A stretch of DNA of 64,000 bases from Perkinsus marinus ATCC 50983. Lineage: Eukaryota > Perkinsozoa > Perkinsida > Perkinsidae. Made by a program: the position numbers and the translations under genes. Numbering within the stretch: the first letter of the stretch is position 1; each line of letters begins with the position of its first letter. Shown here one piece after another: positions 1-9,806 of this stretch. The stretch covers positions 124,001-188,000 of the forward strand of contig NW_003213656.1 in NCBI RefSeq assembly GCF_000006405.1, in the 5' to 3' direction. Under the pieces are notes generated by a model. It made no database searches. It saw only the letters and a program-made list of their open reading frames with translations, and was not told the origin of the DNA.

Positions 1-61
1 TGGCCGACAAACTGGCTACAGTCCTTTTACATGGGAAACGACAATGCTTCCTTGCTGTACT

Positions 62-1908
62 TCAGCTCGCATGTTTCCCAGAATCGAATAGCGACCACCC
101 ACCTCCTCGTGAAGCAGGCCTCAGACCAGCTCTACCCATACTATCATGTTGCCGTCCGATGAGGTAGTCAAGAGCTGCCTGAGTGTCATTATGGCAATGC
201 CGTAGGGCCTTCCTGGCTGCTGCCTCCTCGAAGCCTACACAAAGACGTAACAACATTTAACAATGGCTATAGAAAGTAACAACACAACGGGTAACCCGTG
301 AAAAAAGTCATCACCTTGGCTCATCAGGGAGCATAGGGACAGAGGGTCAACGGCAATAGCAGGTTCCGATGCCGGGGCCAAACCCTGATCAAGAACAGGT
401 ACCTTAGAACTAAGTGGTGGTTGGAATTACATCTTTCTGCATCTTCTCCAGGAGACGATCGGAAAAGTTACTCAATGGTCCATGTCTGCCTCCACCTATA
501 CCTAACATCAACAGCCTCCTAAATGTCCTTCTCAGTAGAACAACGTCAACGAAGGTCACACTATCACGCTTTAGACGTCGAAGGTGGGACCTCTGAGTTC
601 GTTCTCCGATGACGAATTCTCATCACTGTTTCTGTCGCTCTCTTCCAGATCTTCCTCCTATGGATAACAAGGCTCGCAGTTGCCATTAGAGCAAACTTCC
701 TCAAGACCATCTACCTCCATCGAAAGCTGAATCTGCCTTTCTAAAAACTGGGGGGTCATTTCTACCATCGGCCGAAACTCCATCCTAAAACCACGACGCA
801 TACCGAGAGAAGCAACAACGGGGAGATCCCCACTCACCGAGTGGGCAGCACGTTGGCTACAGCATGAGCAGAAGACGCGAAGAACTCATACTGTAGGTAT
901 CTGACAAATACGTACAGCGCGTGACCAGGGGTGCAGCCAGTGAACAGAAGTGCGTTACTTCAGAGTCTGCAGGGTGCTGTCCAGTACGTCGCCTTTGTAT
1001 TCCTCGAGAGTATACAGCCATTCAAAAACCTATCAAGAGTATCCTGATATGATTTTCTGATACAAAAACTAACAAATTGGTCAGCAGTGTGCCGACCATA
1101 ATAGTACTTGTCTATCAATTTCCAAAAACTCTCGTTTCGACAGGTCCCGTGCAGCCTTGCAGTCGTCGTATTTCCTATCACCCGAACGCAGCCTCTTCGA
1201 CTTACACTCGTCGAGAGCTTTGTCTGCAGTGGTGAACTCTAGGAGCTTCCGTCTATACATGGCACTGGAAGATAGAGTATCACAGATCGCTACCTCCGGA
1301 GCTCCAGACTGTTCTTCAAAGATCTGTTGTTAATGAGATGGAGCCTTATTGGATTCATCACATTAAAATCGATGTCACGCTTGAACTTCGCCAAGCTAGA
1401 GTGCGGTGCGTCGGCTCTAAAATTCACAACAATGCCGCTTTCGACATTCGGGATTGTAATAGTACCGTCCAATGCCGTTCGCAGCTTCTCGCATTTTCAA
1501 AGTATCAGCGGCTATCAGCGGGTCCTCCTAGCAAAGAAGTTCAACTTGCTACAGCAGACGAGATCCAGTGAGATAGTAGATTTGAAATCCATTTGAACGT
1601 TTTACGGTATTACTACTACCATTTTTCCCATTCCGTTGACCATAGTCTCCGAGAGTTGCATTATCCCTGCACATAGGTTCTCACTAGAACGGATATAAAC
1701 GTCCACCGACCGGTAAATCTCCTGTGGACACAGCTCCATTATGAACACCCCCTAGCCGTCACTATCACGCTATCACCTGTAAGGTGTTGTCAAACTGCAA
1801 GAATTGCCGTACCGTCCCTTCGAACACTGGGTCTACGGATTCCCCAAACACATACTTCTCCTTGAGCAGATTTAACTCATTCTTCAATGACGCCAGCGAA
1901 TCCTCCAT
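62..1908 (-). CDS. BAR-domain protein with C-terminal UBA domain, multi-exon
   Basis: The start is the ATG at 1906-1908, giving MEDSLASLKNELNLL, a helical N-terminus. At least six short exons follow. The first intron starts GTGATAGCG and the second exon begins EIYRSVDVYIRSSENL. The middle exons have the charged helical look of a BAR domain: FKRDIDFNVMNPIRLHLINN, then RRKLLEFTTADKALDECKSK, then QYEFFASSAHAVANVLP. After an acidic linker the last exon carries a UBA-like helix set, GFEEAAARKALRHCHNDTQA, and ends GKHAS. BAR domains bind curved membranes and UBA domains bind ubiquitin, so a trafficking role is likely. BAR identity rests on pattern alone. That the UBA exon belongs to the same gene is inferred from strand and order. 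Confidence 0.5.
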
Positions 1909-2052
1909 GAAAATGTATACGCTCAACTATGAAAAAGATTTTACTTTTCCATAAAGCCTCAGGTGGCTTTCACTATCGCCTCCCCCGCGACAAACTCAGA
2001 AAATCGACAGTCGTCATTTAGGAACAATACTAGGACCCGTTATAATACAAAT

Positions 2053-2697
2053 TCAGTGCATCAAAATAACCAATGTTGTATGTACTATCACCAGCTCCAT
2101 GAAAAGAATGCAGACCGGCGTTAGGATATCCATGAGCTTTCTCTGAGCTTCGTCGAAGATATCACGAGAACGACCAACCGTATCTTTGTTGTCGGAGTTT
2201 TGGTGAAAACCTCCATCTCGCCGCGCTCTTTCAGTGGTATAAAAATCGAAGAAATCTCTTGGGTCGAATTCATGGTACTGACTCGGGCTCTGATACCGGT
2301 AGACGTAAGTGTATCTCCTTGGCCTGCCCCCGTGCCCTCTTCCATAAACGTCACTAAACTGACCATATTGAGGGTTCTTAAACCTCCGGGCTGCATCATA
2401 GTCCGATCGTGTCCGAGCATTACCGAGCACTTCGTAGGCCTCATTAATCTCCGCAAAACGGGAGGTGGCATCTGGCGCTGAACTAACGTCAGGATGGTGT
2501 TTTCTTGCGAGACTCTTGTAAGAGTGTTTGATCTCAGCAGCACTTGCCCTTTCGTCAACACCGAGCACTCGGTAATAGTCGACAGTCGCGTCGAAATTTC
2601 CATCGGCGTTGGCGGCCGCTGCTGGGACGAAAGTCTGGGATATCAAGCTGCTTGTAGAGAGCAGCCATACTAAGATGACATTAGGATGGGAGAACAT
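2053..2697 (-). CDS. J-domain protein with signal peptide and C-terminal membrane helix
   Basis: A single exon of 214 codons. The first ~28 residues form a hydrophobic signal sequence (VILVWLLSTSSLI). A full J-domain follows at about residues 40-100: DYYRVLGVDERASAAEIKHS, then the catalytic HPD in KHHPDVSS, then FAEINEAYEVL. A Tyr/Arg-rich linker holds no zinc-finger or Gly/Phe-rich region. The last ~25 residues are hydrophobic (LTPVCILFMELVIVHTTLVI) and look like a membrane anchor. The HPD loop activates Hsp70 ATPase. The topology suggests an ER J-protein whose J-domain faces the lumen, working with BiP. No intron is needed, which is unusual among its neighbours. Confidence 0.85.
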   Translation of the reverse strand: MFSHPNVILVWLLSTSSLISQTFVPAAAANADGNFDATVDYYRVLGVDERASAAEIKHSYKSLARKHHPDVSSAPDATSRFAEINEAYEVLGNARTRSDYDAARRFKNPQYGQFSDVYGRGHGGRPRRYTYVYRYQSPSQYHEFDPRDFFDFYTTERARRDGGFHQNSDNKDTVGRSRDIFDEAQRKLMDILTPVCILFMELVIVHTTLVILMH

Positions 2698-2843
2698 GAA
2701 CTAATTCACTACCTCGAAAGAGAACGTTGAGGAAATATAAGATGAGCAAGATTCCTTAGACTCTCATAGTCGGCCTCGTGTCGCCTATAGGCCCAATGAG
2801 GAGTTGGCTGGTTCTTTTGTGAGTTACTGCCCTTACTACGATA

Positions 2844-4250
2844 ATGTCATCCGATCAGCGGTACAAGAACGTCTCTGAGAACACAGTGTATGTGGAAGGT
2901 AGTGCAAGGGTGGTGTACCCGGGCTTACTCCCGCTGGATGATGGACCTTTCATGGGGATGTTATAAGTGTCTTAATATCTCGCTTTCGATGCCTTCGAAG
3001 GCCAGTAGAGGCGACTCGCCTGGAACGGTCTCTAATTTATACGGTGCATGGAGTGGCTCGTTTCCTTATCGTTTTCGGTTGGGACTGTCCGGATTCTTCC
3101 TTATTACTATCATGGCGTTTAGGGCTGCCGTTCAGCTGGACAGAAGAGGACATATATAACCACTTCAAGGAGTGCGGTCAGATCCTCAGCGTCCGTGCGC
3201 CGAAATGGGAAGACAGTGGACGATTAGTAAGGGAGATGTCAATAGGAGGAGGCTCAGTTGTTGCCCTACAGAGAGGATACGCTCATGTCACTCTGGCCGA
3301 CGATAGTGCTCTCGCCGAGGCTCTCAAGCTTGACGGTTCTAAGGTGTGGGCAGGAGGCAGTGGACGACAACGATGGCTTAAGGTCACTGAGGCCAAATCT
3401 TGCGGCAGTGCTGGTACTACAGGGTGTGCCACATTCAGGGAGCACGGAAATTGAGACAGCGGTTCTTCCAAAGAGAGCAGGCTAGAGCTACAAATGGCAA
3501 TTTCATGCCTGGTTCCGGTTTCGTCCTCCCGAGGGGATTTCCCTCCTGATGATTGCTGATCGTCGATAGTTGCTTTCATTATGCGTATGAGTAATCTTGT
3601 AGTCCTGTGCGTACAGGTTCAGTCAGCTGGTCACCAAAACAGGTTGATGATAAAGCTAAGATCCTCTTTGTCAAGAACCTACCATGCAAGTCTTATCTCT
3701 GTCGTTGTCGTACAATATTCGGCTCTACTACAGATGACATTTCGGAGGTAGACATCTCCAAGCTCTTCAGCACTGCGGGTGACGTTGAGAACGTCCGAGT
3801 GGTCACCGCTGGACCGGACCGTCGGAATAAGGGTGATAGTGGCCAGGCATTTGACTTCCAATGCTCACCGTCTTCATAAGGCTTCTGCTACGTTACATTT
3901 GAAGTCCCTGGTGTGGTACGGCGAATATGTGCTCGGAAGGAGCCTTGGAAACTGAAGGGCAGGGTGCTGCAGCTTGACGCAGATGACGGCAGTGGTAGCA
4001 GAGAGGGGCTTAGGGGGATGCGAGTAGACTCTTTTGTTCGCTATGCACAGGCTTACGGTCTGGGTTCCATTATAGAGCCGAGGCGTACGAGACGGGTCAT
4101 GGGAGGAAGGTAAAGCGTCAATACACTGCCGAGGCCGATGAGCCCGTCGAGGATGTTCCGAAGAAAAAGGGTAAGAAGAATAGGAAGACTGCTGCCAGGC
4201 CAGAAGCTGAGGGGATCTCGATAACCAAGCAGTCTTTGCTGGACGATTGA
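2844..4250 (+). CDS. RNA-binding protein with two RRM domains and a basic tail
   Basis: It starts MSSDQRYKNVSENTVYVEG at 2844, where an intron splits the RNP2 strand of the first RRM. The domain resumes LPFSWTEEDIYNHFKECGQI and continues through GYAHVTLADDSALAEAL. The second RRM begins AKILFVKNLPCK, is interrupted by an intron, and continues DDISEVDISKLFSTAGDVEN and GFCYVTFEVPGV. The C-terminus is lysine-rich (KKKGKKNRK) and ends KQSLLDD at 4247. Introns are about 45-50 bases. Two RRMs with a basic tail fit a nucleolar or pre-mRNA-binding protein of the nucleolin/NSR1 type. I cannot assign an ortholog. Confidence 0.7.
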
Positions 4251-4375
4251 TTACAGTCATTCACCATATTGCTGACTTACCAGCTCAACGATAGTCTCCA
4301 GTGTAGCGCTGTTGGGTATTCTAGGGGGGAGGGGGTCTGACTGTAGCATAGCTAGTACTTGACTTGGTCCACAAG

Positions 4376-6075
4376 ATGCTCGTGCCCAACAGCGTGGATT
4401 CGACGTCCAGTACATCGTCTGAACTCTGTGCCAGTCCGGAGAGTAGTTGCCCATCGCCATCAGAAAGTGTGGCATCAGTATGCAGCAATACCGGGTGAGG
4501 AGTCGGGCGTGGGTCCTCATGCAGAGGGCGACCTTCGAGTCAGATTCCTGGACTATCTCTGGCGGGGAGAGTATAACACAATAGCAACTAGTTCGATGTC
4601 AACGTACGGGGAGAACACCCGAGGGTCGATGCTGAAGCTCTTCGCCATTCTCATGGTTATCATTACGGTCATGGGGTTACTTGGTGTTCTATCTCTCTAG
4701 CTCAGGCTGACTATGGTTTGGACAGCTCAAGCGTGTTTCTGGACATAGGCTCGGGACGAGGCATTCCATCACTCTTGGCAGCGCTGATAGTACCTGGCAT
4801 AAAGGCTTCAGTGGGAGTAGAGTTCGACAAGAACGTGTATGCCACTGCCAAGTACTGCTCGCGGTGGTCATCAGCTTCCAGGCACTTCCTTTCGCTGCTA
4901 CACCACTTCGAAACCCTGCAGGAAGTGCATGGGCTCGGCAGTGGCCCACCGGCCACTGGTAGAGGCTGCGGGCAGGTACGTCAATGGTATTGGTCATGGT
5001 CTTTGGATGGCCCTTCGTAGGAGTCAACTCCAGCACAGTCCGAGACGGCGGCAGCCCCTCTGGTCCTCAACACTCAACCGTTGAATATCCATTTTAAATT
5101 GATGAACGCAGCAGATCTCACCCAGTTCGATCCGGTACCGGGCTATGTCGCGAGTGATGGTGTTATTGAAGGGTACTGGGCAGGTGACGCACATCTACTC
5201 CTTCGACTTGGCCATGCCCCCCAATTTCATCGCCCATTTTGTTCATCTCTTTAACCAGTCCATAAGCTGCCGAGTGTAGCCACTTCGCGGGGGGCGTGGT
5301 GAGGCATGCCACCTGGTAGATACGTGAGTTATCGCTCGGACTTGGTGTCGAGCTTCGGCCTCAAGGCGACGATATGCGAGAAGGTCCTCATGACCATGAC
5401 GACTAGCTCTGAGGATCATACGGCATATGTGTGAGTTGATCAGCTTGGCTCTCGCCCAGGGAGTGACATCCTCCGTTATGAATGTATCCGAGCGAAGTTT
5501 CCCGTGTAGCCCGTTCGTGCATCATATCGCGCAGTCGGTGATTAGAATGATTGAAGGGATAAAGTGTATGTATATCCGTATCTCTGAGATCATAAAGAGC
5601 AGAGCATGTATCTCTGGATTCAAGCCACATGGTCTTATGAAGGTACGTGCGAGGCACCAGAGGTCATGCTGAAGACGCATACTTAACTCGTACAGAGGCG
5701 ATACAGTCCCTGTGTACCACGTTGCGCTCCCGGCTCAGGTGAGCTCGCCTGTGGCTGTAATCGAGCTGAACCTGGATGTTGTCAGAGAGCCACGCTCTGA
5801 CGAGCTAGACACGACATGTATGCATCTTGTGCAGATGGCCACGAGGCCTTTGGATCAGCAAGTGGCCGAGTTACAGGTGGGCTTGTATATCACTCAGCTC
5901 ATCGCATACGATTCTTGAGGTGTGCTTCCTGTTTCAGTCCTTGGCCTACGGATGGTGGCATGGCGATGGCACATCTTCGAAACGGCGGCGGACCTGTAGA
6001 GACAAACCATCGCGGCACTGTCACCACTCTGTTGGTGATGCACAGAACACCAGTCGAAGGAGGCGCAAACGTTAA
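4376..6075 (+). CDS. DOT1-like class I SAM methyltransferase
   Basis: A likely start at 4376 gives a Ser-rich N-terminus (MLVPNSVDSTSSTSS). A DOT1-like core follows. STYGENTRGSMLKLF resembles the DOT1 D1 loop. VFLDIGSGRGIPSLLAAL is motif I of the SAM pocket and VGVEFD is the acidic motif. Further exons give LMNAADLTQFDP, then THIYSFDLAMPPNFIAHFVH, matching the DOT1 pattern for the later core strands. The tail is very basic and ends TSRRRRKR. DOT1 enzymes methylate histone H3 Lys79 without a SET domain, and a basic tail would help nucleosome binding. Introns are ~35-60 bases. The splice just before motif I is not resolved. A different Rossmann methyltransferase is possible. Confidence 0.6.
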
Positions 6076-6874
6076 TTGAGTTTCTTCACATTGTCTGTTG
6101 CGCTAGTAGTGTCTGGTCAAGTTCTGCCGATGAAAAAAGGAACCAGAATGCATTCAACGTTCACTCGATACGAATACGAATCTTGGATGACGTGGTCCAC
6201 GGTTCGTGAGTCCACGATAACGTAGATCCGACCACAACATGTTATGTTCTCATGGAATACTGTGGGCCTGGGCAACTTCGGAAAAATCTCATAGACTCGT
6301 CAAGGCAACTTCCGCAAGGCCTTGTCCTATCGAAGTCTGTACACACATATATGTTCATACGAGCTAGAGCCTACATTGATGCATTTGAGTCCTATTGATC
6401 CTCTCTGGCCCTATCAGGCTGGGTACTTGCAGACGTGAGTGATTGTTCCTCTGAGTTGCCTAGAGTTGAAATCGGAACTTTGAACTCCACAGCAACCATA
6501 ATGAGCTAAATTCTGGTATAAAATGCTCCTCTTGAGACTTACACACCTACGTAGGTTCGAGCAAGCTATAGGTGAGGTGGCTAGAGTTGAGCACTGGATA
6601 CGAGCGAGGGTCATAGAGTGGTTACCCGAGCCGTTGAAGGGATGGATTTGGAATCCACTGGTCACGGATCGGGTAGGTTCGATGATTGAACTTCGATCCC
6701 CATACCACTCGTAGGGAACCTCACTTGTGTACTGTAAGATTTCCTCCTATCAAGGCTCACACTCCCACGTAGGTCAGCACAACCTAGAGCTAAGATTGCT
6801 ATGATTGGCTGAGTCAATTTGACTCCCTTCGACCATTCACAGTTCAAGCACCCCGCATACTGGGTAACGCCATC
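6076..6874. other. Intergenic spacer before the tRNA array
   Basis: I find no convincing protein gene here. The stretch 6590-6690 still resembles a tRNA-Leu/Ser: a GTGGTTACCCGAGCCGTTGA D-arm-like piece is followed by an anticodon-stem-like GATGGATTTGGAATCCAC, but the rest has decayed. The short words CACACTCCCACGTAGG and GCTATGATTGG echo the array spacer, so this is probably an older, eroded edge of the array. Confidence 0.4.
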
Positions 6875-6942
6875 GAGTATTTGCCCGAATGGTTAAGGGG
6901 GTGGAACTAAGGTCTGCGTGGGTTCGAACCCCACAGCACTCA
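6875..6942 (+). pseudogene. tRNA-Leu pseudogene with deleted anticodon arm
   Basis: The ends match the functional units downstream: GAGTATTTGCCCGAATGG at the 5' end and GGGTTCGAACCCCACAGCAC at the 3' end. About 14 bases covering the anticodon and variable arm are missing, leaving GGTGGAACTAAGGTCTGCG. It cannot form an anticodon loop. It marks the left edge of the array. Confidence 0.8.
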
Positions 6943-7064
6943 GGGTATTCCCGCTTAGGTGAGGATTGCTCCTATAGATATACACACTTACGTAGGTGAT
7001 CGTTGCAATTCAAATGTCTCCTTCAAAGCCCAAGCGCGCCCGCTGTATATAAGCTGGCGCTATC

Positions 7065-7146
7065 GAGTGTTTGCCCGAGCGGTTAAGGGGGTGGACTTAA
7101 GATCCACTGGACACGGTCCGCGTGGGTTCGAACTCCACAGCACTCA
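7065..7146 (+). tRNA. tRNA-Leu (anticodon UAA), copy 1
   Basis: It is 82 bases with a 7-bp acceptor stem (GAGTGTT/AGCACTC) and discriminator A. The D-arm is CCGAGCGGTTAAGG. The anticodon stem GTGGA/TCCAC encloses loop CTTAAGA, whose bases 34-36 are TAA. The long variable arm GGAC-acg-GTCC is typical of class II tRNAs, and the T-loop is TTCGAAC. The 3' CCA is not encoded. TATATAA lies at 7046-7052, about 19 bases upstream. The T-stem has one G-U pair. Confidence 0.95.
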
Positions 7147-7268
7147 AGCTATGTCCACTCAGGTGAGAGTTGCTCCTATAGAGACACACACCCACGTAGG
7201 TGGTCGTTGCAATTCAATTTTCTCCTTTGAAGCCCAAGCGCGCGCGCTGTATATAAGCTGGCGCTATC

Positions 7269-7350
7269 GAGTGTTTGCCCGAGTGGTTAAGGGGGTGGGC
7301 TTAAGATCCACTGGACACGGTCCGCGTGGGTTCGAACCCCACAGCACTCA
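7269..7350 (+). tRNA. tRNA-Leu (UAA), copy 2
   Basis: Same fold as copy 1. The anticodon stem carries a G-U pair (GTGGG/TCCAC). The T-stem is fully paired (GTGGG/CCCAC). The upstream spacer is of the TATATAA type. Confidence 0.95.
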
Positions 7351-7470
7351 AGCTATGTCCACTTAGGTGAGAGTTGCTCCTATAGAGACACACACCCACG
7401 TAGGTGGTCGTTGCAATTCAAATGTCTCCTTCAAAGCCCAAGCGCGCGCTGTATATAAGCTGACGCTATC

Positions 7471-7552
7471 GAGTGTTTGCCCGAGTGGTTAAGGGGGTGG
7501 ACTTAAGATCCACTGGACACGGTCCGCGTGGGTTCGAACCCCACAGCACTCA
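7471..7552 (+). tRNA. tRNA-Leu (UAA), copy 3
   Basis: This is the consensus sequence for the array: all stems are paired and the loop is CTTAAGA. The spacer is of the CAAATGTCTCC/TATATAA type. Confidence 0.95.
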
Positions 7553-7674
7553 AGCTATGTCCACTTAGGTGAGAGTTGCTCCTATAGAGACACACACCCA
7601 CGTAGGTGGTCGTTGCAATTCAATTTTCTCCTTCAAAGCCCAAGCGCACGCGCTGTATATAAGATGGCGCTATC

Positions 7675-7756
7675 GAGTGTTTGCCCGAGTGGTTAAGGGG
7701 GTGGACTTAAGATCCACTGGACACGGTCCGCGTGGGTTCGAACCCCACAGCACTCA
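7675..7756 (+). tRNA. tRNA-Leu (UAA), copy 4
   Basis: Identical to the consensus copy. It is preceded by GTATATAAGATGG. Confidence 0.95.
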
Positions 7757-7878
7757 AGCTATGTCCACTCAGGTGAGAGTTGCTCCTATAGAGACACACA
7801 CCCACGTAGGTGGTCGTTGCAATTCAATTTTCTCCTTCGAAGCCCAAGCGCACGCGCTGAGTATAAGCCAGCTCTATC

Positions 7879-7960
7879 GAGTGTTTGCCCGAGTGGTTAA
7901 GGGGGTGGACTTAAGATCCACTGGACACGGTCCGCGTGGGTTCGAACCCCACAGCACTCA
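7879..7960 (+). tRNA. tRNA-Leu (UAA), copy 5
   Basis: Consensus tRNA body. The upstream word is GAGTATAAGCC instead of GTATATAAGC. Confidence 0.95.
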
Positions 7961-8080
7961 AGCTATGTCCACTTAGGTGAGAGTTGCTCCTATAGAGACA
8001 CACACCCACGTAGGTGGTCGTTGCAATTCAAATGTCTCCTTCAAAGCCCAAGCGCGCGCTGTATATAAGCTAGCGCTATC

Positions 8081-8162
8081 GAGTGTTTGCCCGAGTGGTT
8101 AAGGGGGTGGACTTAAGATTCACTGGACACGGTCCGCGTGGGTTCGAACCCCACAGCACTCA
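8081..8162 (+). tRNA. tRNA-Leu (UAA), copy 6
   Basis: The anticodon stem has one substitution (GTGGA/TTCAC), giving a G-U pair. Otherwise it is the consensus, with the TATATAA-type upstream word. Confidence 0.95.
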
Positions 8163-8282
8163 AGCTATGTCCACTTAGGTGAGAGTTGCTCCTATAGAGA
8201 CACACACCCACGTAGGTGGTCGTTGCAATTCAATTTTCTCCTTCAAAGCCCAAGCGCGCGCTGTATATAAGCCAGCTCTATC

Positions 8283-8364
8283 GAGTGTTTGCCCGAGTGG
8301 TTAAGGGGGTGGACTTAAGATCCACTGGACACGGTCCGCGGGGGTTCGAGCTCCACAGCACTCA
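8283..8364 (+). tRNA. tRNA-Leu (UAA), copy 7, altered T-arm
   Basis: The T-arm reads GGGGGTTCGAGCTCCAC, giving one mismatch and one G-U in the stem and G for A in the loop. It is probably less active or decaying. The same variant recurs at 9205. Confidence 0.85.
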
Positions 8365-8482
8365 AGCTATGTCCACTTAGGTGAGAGTTGCTCCTATAGA
8401 GACCCACACCCACGTAGGTGGTCGTTGCAATTCAATTTTCTCCTTTGAAGCCCAAGCGCGCTGGATACAAGCCAGCTCTATC

Positions 8483-8563
8483 GAGTGTTTGCCCGAGTGG
8501 TTAAGGGGTGGACTTAAGATCCACTGGACTCGGTCCGCGTGGGTTCGAACTCCACAGCACTCA
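8483..8563 (+). tRNA. tRNA-Leu (UAA), copy 8, 81 bases
   Basis: One G is missing in the run after the D-loop (TTAAGGGGTGG). The variable arm loop is TCG. The upstream word is GGATACAAGCC, a weak TATA match. The same variant recurs at 9405. Confidence 0.85.
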
Positions 8564-8683
8564 AGCTATGTCCACTTAGGTGAGAGTTGCTCCTATAGAG
8601 ACACACACCCACGTAGGTGGTCGTTGCAATTCAAATGTCTCCTTCAAAGCCCAAGCGCGCGCTGTATATAAGCTGTCGCTATC

Positions 8684-8765
8684 GAGCGTTTGCCCGAGTG
8701 GTTAAGGGGGTGGACTTAAGATCCACTGGACACGGTCCGCGTGGGTTCGAACCCCACAGCACTCA
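8684..8765 (+). tRNA. tRNA-Leu (UAA), copy 9, acceptor mismatch
   Basis: The acceptor 5' strand is GAGCGTT, which puts a C-A mismatch at the fourth pair. The rest matches consensus. The same variant recurs at 9606. Confidence 0.88.
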
Positions 8766-8780
8766 AGCTATGTCCACTTA

Positions 8781-8880
8781 NNNNNNNNNNNNNNNNNNNN
8801 NNNNNNNNNNNNNNNNNNNNNNNNNNNNNNNNNNNNNNNNNNNNNNNNNNNNNNNNNNNNNNNNNNNNNNNNNNNNNNNN
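8781..8880. other. Assembly gap inside the tRNA array
   Basis: A run of exactly 100 N. It is a placeholder, so the real length and number of tRNA units here are unknown. Confidence 0.98.
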
Positions 8881-9000
8881 AGCTATGTCCACTTAGGTGA
8901 GAGTTGCTCCTATAGAGACACACACCCACGTAGGTGGTCGTTGCAATTCAAATGTCTCCTTCAAAGCCCAAGCGCGCGCTGTATATAGGATGACGCTATC

Positions 9001-9082
9001 GAGTGTTTGCCCGAGTGGTTAAGGGGGTGGACTTAAGATCCACTGGACACGGTCCGCGTGGGTTCGAACCCCACAGCACTCA
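9001..9082 (+). tRNA. tRNA-Leu (UAA), copy 10
   Basis: Consensus tRNA body. The upstream word is GTATATAGGATG, one base off the TATATAA form. Confidence 0.95.
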
Positions 9083-9204
9083 AGCTATGTCCACTTAGGT
9101 GAGAGTTGCTCCTATAGAGACACACACCCACGTAGGTGGTCGTTGCAATTCAATTTTCTCCTTCGAAGCCCAAGCGCACGCGCTGAGTATAAGCCAGCTC
9201 TATC

Positions 9205-9286
9205 GAGTGTTTGCCCGAGTGGTTAAGGGGGTGGACTTAAGATCCACTGGACACGGTCCGCGGGGGTTCGAGCTCCACAGCACTCA
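9205..9286 (+). tRNA. tRNA-Leu (UAA), copy 11, altered T-arm
   Basis: It carries the same GGGGGTTCGAGCTCCAC T-arm variant as the copy at 8283, but its upstream word is the GAGTATAAGCC type. Confidence 0.85.
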
Positions 9287-9404
9287 AGCTATGTCCACTT
9301 AGGTGAGAGTTGCTCCTATAGAGACCCACACCCACGTAGGTGGTCGTTGCAATTCAATTTTCTCCTTTGAAGCCCAAGCGCGCTGGATACAAGCCAGCTC
9401 TATC

Positions 9405-9485
9405 GAGTGTTTGCCCGAGTGGTTAAGGGGTGGACTTAAGATCCACTGGACTCGGTCCGCGTGGGTTCGAACTCCACAGCACTCA
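9405..9485 (+). tRNA. tRNA-Leu (UAA), copy 12, 81 bases
   Basis: It has the same one-base-shorter form as the copy at 8483, with the GGATACAAGCC upstream word. Confidence 0.85.
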
Positions 9486-9605
9486 AGCTATGTCCACTTA
9501 GGTGAGAGTTGCTCCTATAGAGACACACACCCACGTAGGTGGTCGTTGCAATTCAAATGTCTCCTTCAAAGCCCAAGCGCGCGCTGTATATAAGCTGTCG
9601 CTATC

Positions 9606-9687
9606 GAGCGTTTGCCCGAGTGGTTAAGGGGGTGGACTTAAGATCCACTGGACACGGTCCGCGTGGGTTCGAACCCCACAGCACTCA
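9606..9687 (+). tRNA. tRNA-Leu (UAA), copy 13, acceptor mismatch
   Basis: It has the same GAGCGTT acceptor variant as the copy at 8684. Confidence 0.88.
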
Positions 9688-9806
9688 AGCTATGTCCACT
9701 TAGGTGAGAGTTGCTCCTATAGAGACACACACCCACGTAGGTGGTCGTTGAAAATTCAATTTTCTCCTTTGAAGCCCAAGCGCGCTGGATACAAGCTGGC
9801 GCTATC

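Noticed and set aside
2121-2603. A 160-codon minus frame overlapping the first J-protein
   Set aside because: It is the shifted frame of the intact J-domain gene.
6600-6690. A functional tRNA-Ser or tRNA-Pro
   Set aside because: Acceptor ends do not pair and the T-loop is broken. It is better seen as array debris.
6959-9593. Repeated 96-135-codon open frames beginning MRVAPIETHTHVGGRCNS
   Set aside because: They are read-through of the tRNA spacer and tRNA bodies. The frame is open only because the ~202-base unit lacks stops, and the tRNA fold explains the conserved part.
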